A stretch of 64,000 nucleotides of DNA, taken from assembly GCA_017960525.1 (NCBI GenBank), contig JAGCZA010000027.1, positions 1 to 64,000 of the forward strand, in the 5' to 3' direction. The stretch comes from Prevotella sp. (GTDB lineage: Bacteria; Bacteroidota; Bacteroidia; Bacteroidales; Bacteroidaceae). The position numbers and the translations under genes are program-made. The notes under the pieces are model-generated. The model ran no database searches and was not told the DNA's origin. It saw only the letters and a list, made by a program, of their open reading frames with translations. Each line of letters opens with the position of its first letter. Position 1 is the first letter of the stretch. This document shows positions 62,351 through 64,000 of this stretch, in pieces.

Positions 62351-64000
62351 ATGAAAAAGAAACTATTTACTCTTTTGACGCTCGCGCTGGCAGTATGCAG
62401 CGGGGCGTGGGCAGCTGATGTCTACAAAATCTCATTCAATGGCAAGAACGAAGAATTTAAGAATGGAGAATCAGTCACTGCAGGAACTTACTTCTCATGG
62501 AATTCAAGCAAGCACAACTTTAACACAAAGTTTAATGGCTGTACTTATGATGGTGTGTCCTACACTTCTGGTTTGAAGATGGAAGGTGACACAAAAGTTT
62601 CTTGGACTTCAACAGCCGAAGCTACAGTTACAATCGTTCAATCAAAATGGAGTGAGAACACTATTAAACTCGATGGTACAGCGCTTGAATTAGCAAGTGC
62701 GGAAAGCATAACAGGTGGTTATGTTCATACTATAACTGATGTTGCTGCCGGTTCACATTCAGTAACGAGAGGAAGCGGTGAAAATGGAATATTTGCAATT
62801 ATAGTTGAATACACGGGAACAGTTCTTACTCAGCTTACTGCTCCATCAATCACTTTCGATGCTACGAGCGGCGAAGTCACCATCGGCGCTGTGACTAATG
62901 CCACAAAGGTGACCTATACCACTGACGGAAGCGACCCAACAAGCGAAAGCACCGAGTACACGGCTCCTTTCACTGCTGCAGACGGTACTGTAGTAAAAGC
63001 CATTGCCATCGGCGACCAGACGGCCTACTCCAACTCTGACGTTGCTTCAGAGACCGTATTGCTGGAAACCGCAACCATTGAGACTCCCGTCATCAACCAG
63101 TTCAACGGAACGGTGGCTATCACCTGTGCCACTATCAATACTACCATCAAGTACAGCATCGACGGTGGCGCCACCTATCAGGACTACACCCGTGCATTCA
63201 CCTTGTCTGCCGACGCTGAGGTAAAGGCTAAAGCCATACGAGGCAGCAAGGAGTCGGAAGTGGCAACAGCAGCCGTGACTGTAGTACCGGCCAACCCTGC
63301 TACAACAAAGACCATCCTGATGGGCTTTGGTTCATTCACGGTAGATAGCAATAAAAAATATATTATGACGGGTAATGCTGGTGATGCTGCCGAGGGATAT
63401 ACTCTGACTATTGACAACACAGGCAAAAGTTGGAGCGAACTCACCAATACAAAACTCACAATGACCCAGAACGGCAATGTGGAACGCACGGCCATTAAGT
63501 TGTCTAACGGAGCAAAAAACATTCTGACTCTTCCCACAGGCGTAAAGGCCACTCGAATCACCATCTATAGTGTCATCAACAGTGGCTACAGCGAAACTGC
63601 CAGGACATGTTACTGGAAGGAGTTCAACGGAGAAAATATCGATGGCAGCAATGTGCCTATGGGTGCATGGAACGATGTGACCGACAGAACTACCAATCCC
63701 GATGTGCGCGTATTCCCGCTGACTGGCGAAGAGACCGAAATCACATTTACCAACGCCGGCGAACAGCTTGGTTTTGTCATCGCCCTTGATGTCATTGAGG
63801 CTCCCGTTGCCATCACTCCCACTTATGCCAAGACTACCTACGTCACAACGAAGGTTCTTGACTTCTCCAGCGTTGAGGGTCTGAAGGCTTACGTTGCTAC
63901 CGCTGCTTCGGCTGGCAAGGTGACGCTGAGCGAGGTGGCAGCCGTTCCCGCTGGCACACCGCTGATGCTCATCGGCACAGCCAATACTGAGTACACCGTG
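62351..64000 (+). CDS. Secreted multi-domain protein, 3'-truncated by window edge
   Basis: 550 codons open to the window end. Signal peptide MKKKLFTLLTLALAVCSGAWA. An N-terminal beta-domain (about 22-155; KISFNGKNEEFKNGESV, VSWTSTAEATVTIVQSKWSE) resembles binding domains of Prevotella pectin/xylan enzymes. Two chitobiase C-terminal-like (CHB_HEX_C) repeats follow (VTYTTDGSDPTSESTEYTAP and IKYSIDGGATYQDYTRAFTL), then a further beta-sandwich with LSNGAKNILTLPTGVKATRI. The first about 450 bp are AT-rich compared with the rest. Any catalytic domain would lie beyond the window. Confidence 0.75.
   Translation, partial: MKKKLFTLLTLALAVCSGAWAADVYKISFNGKNEEFKNGESVTAGTYFSWNSSKHNFNTKFNGCTYDGVSYTSGLKMEGDTKVSWTSTAEATVTIVQSKWSENTIKLDGTALELASAESITGGYVHTITDVAAGSHSVTRGSGENGIFAIIVEYTGTVLTQLTAPSITFDATSGEVTIGAVTNATKVTYTTDGSDPTSESTEYTAPFTAADGTVVKAIAIGDQTAYSNSDVASETVLLETATIETPVINQFNGTVAITCATINTTIKYSIDGGATYQDYTRAFTLSADAEVKAKAIRGSKESEVATAAVTVVPANPATTKTILMGFGSFTVDSNKKYIMTGNAGDAAEGYTLTIDNTGKSWSELTNTKLTMTQNGNVERTAIKLSNGAKNILTLPTGVKATRITIYSVINSGYSETARTCYWKEFNGENIDGSNVPMGAWNDVTDRTTNPDVRVFPLTGEETEITFTNAGEQLGFVIALDVIEAPVAITPTYAKTTYVTTKVLDFSSVEGLKAYVATAASAGKVTLSEVAAVPAGTPLMLIGTANTEYTV

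Overview
The window looks like a chromosomal segment of a Prevotella-type Bacteroidales bacterium (Prevotella sensu lato), probably from a plant-fibre-fed gut or rumen. The signs are Bacteroidetes -33/-7 promoters (TTTG-N19/20-TAnnTTTG) with no obvious Shine-Dalgarno sites, Bacteroidetes-only families (DUF4271, DUF4827, DUF4465, TamL), the Bacteroides-type glycogen operon, Prevotella-style C-terminal motifs (DLQGR...KG.YI.NGKK), and xylan enzymes. Base composition is moderately GC-rich, with clear AT-rich islands inside a methyltransferase gene and at the start of the right-edge gene.

Layout. 1-620: IS982-type transposase remnant, then a tRNA-Gln gene with promoter and terminator. 744-9988: housekeeping genes (trmO, a nucleotidyltransferase, metK, DUF4271, hemD, rnpA, yidD), then a secreted beta-helix protein coupled to a GH31 glycosidase. 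10144-11732: trpB with a complete attenuator, including an 18-residue leader peptide with tandem Trp codons. 12001-16755: glycogen operon (debranching enzyme, glycosyltransferase, GH57). 16836-21291: butyrate kinase, pepD, and a secreted beta-helix/carbohydrate-binding protein. 21533-24829: an SLC13 dicarboxylate transporter behind a cobalamin riboswitch, divergent from a sulfatase. 24808-35659: CPBP protease, ribF, SpoIIE phosphatase, a large secreted protein, an AraC regulator, DUF4827 and glmM. 35883-41487: TamL, an S8 protease, manA.

41639-49976 is a vitamin B12 uptake locus: a second cobalamin riboswitch, a BtuB-like TonB receptor, a BtuG-like beta-propeller, a tandem-duplicated DUF4465 (BtuH-like) protein, a BtuF-like lipoprotein and a BtuC permease; no BtuD ATPase is present. 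50030-51280 is rhaA. 51616-57091 is a three-gene restriction-modification module: two co-translated adenine methyltransferase-type proteins and a GIY-YIG/helicase protein. It has a long structured leader whose hairpin arm can also pair with the start-codon region. 57111-61766 holds a two-domain carbohydrate esterase and a GH30 xylanase with dockerin-like repeats. 62351-64000 is the 5' part of a secreted protein that runs off the window.

Non-coding structure is rich: five arrays of a 19-nt palindrome at 22-nt period (one inside the DUF4271 coding region), a head-to-head array of 30-nt repeats after glmM, and several long foldback elements. The strongest candidates for follow-up are the R-M leader switch, the riboswitch-controlled SLC13 transporter, the trp attenuator, and the 22-nt palindrome family.
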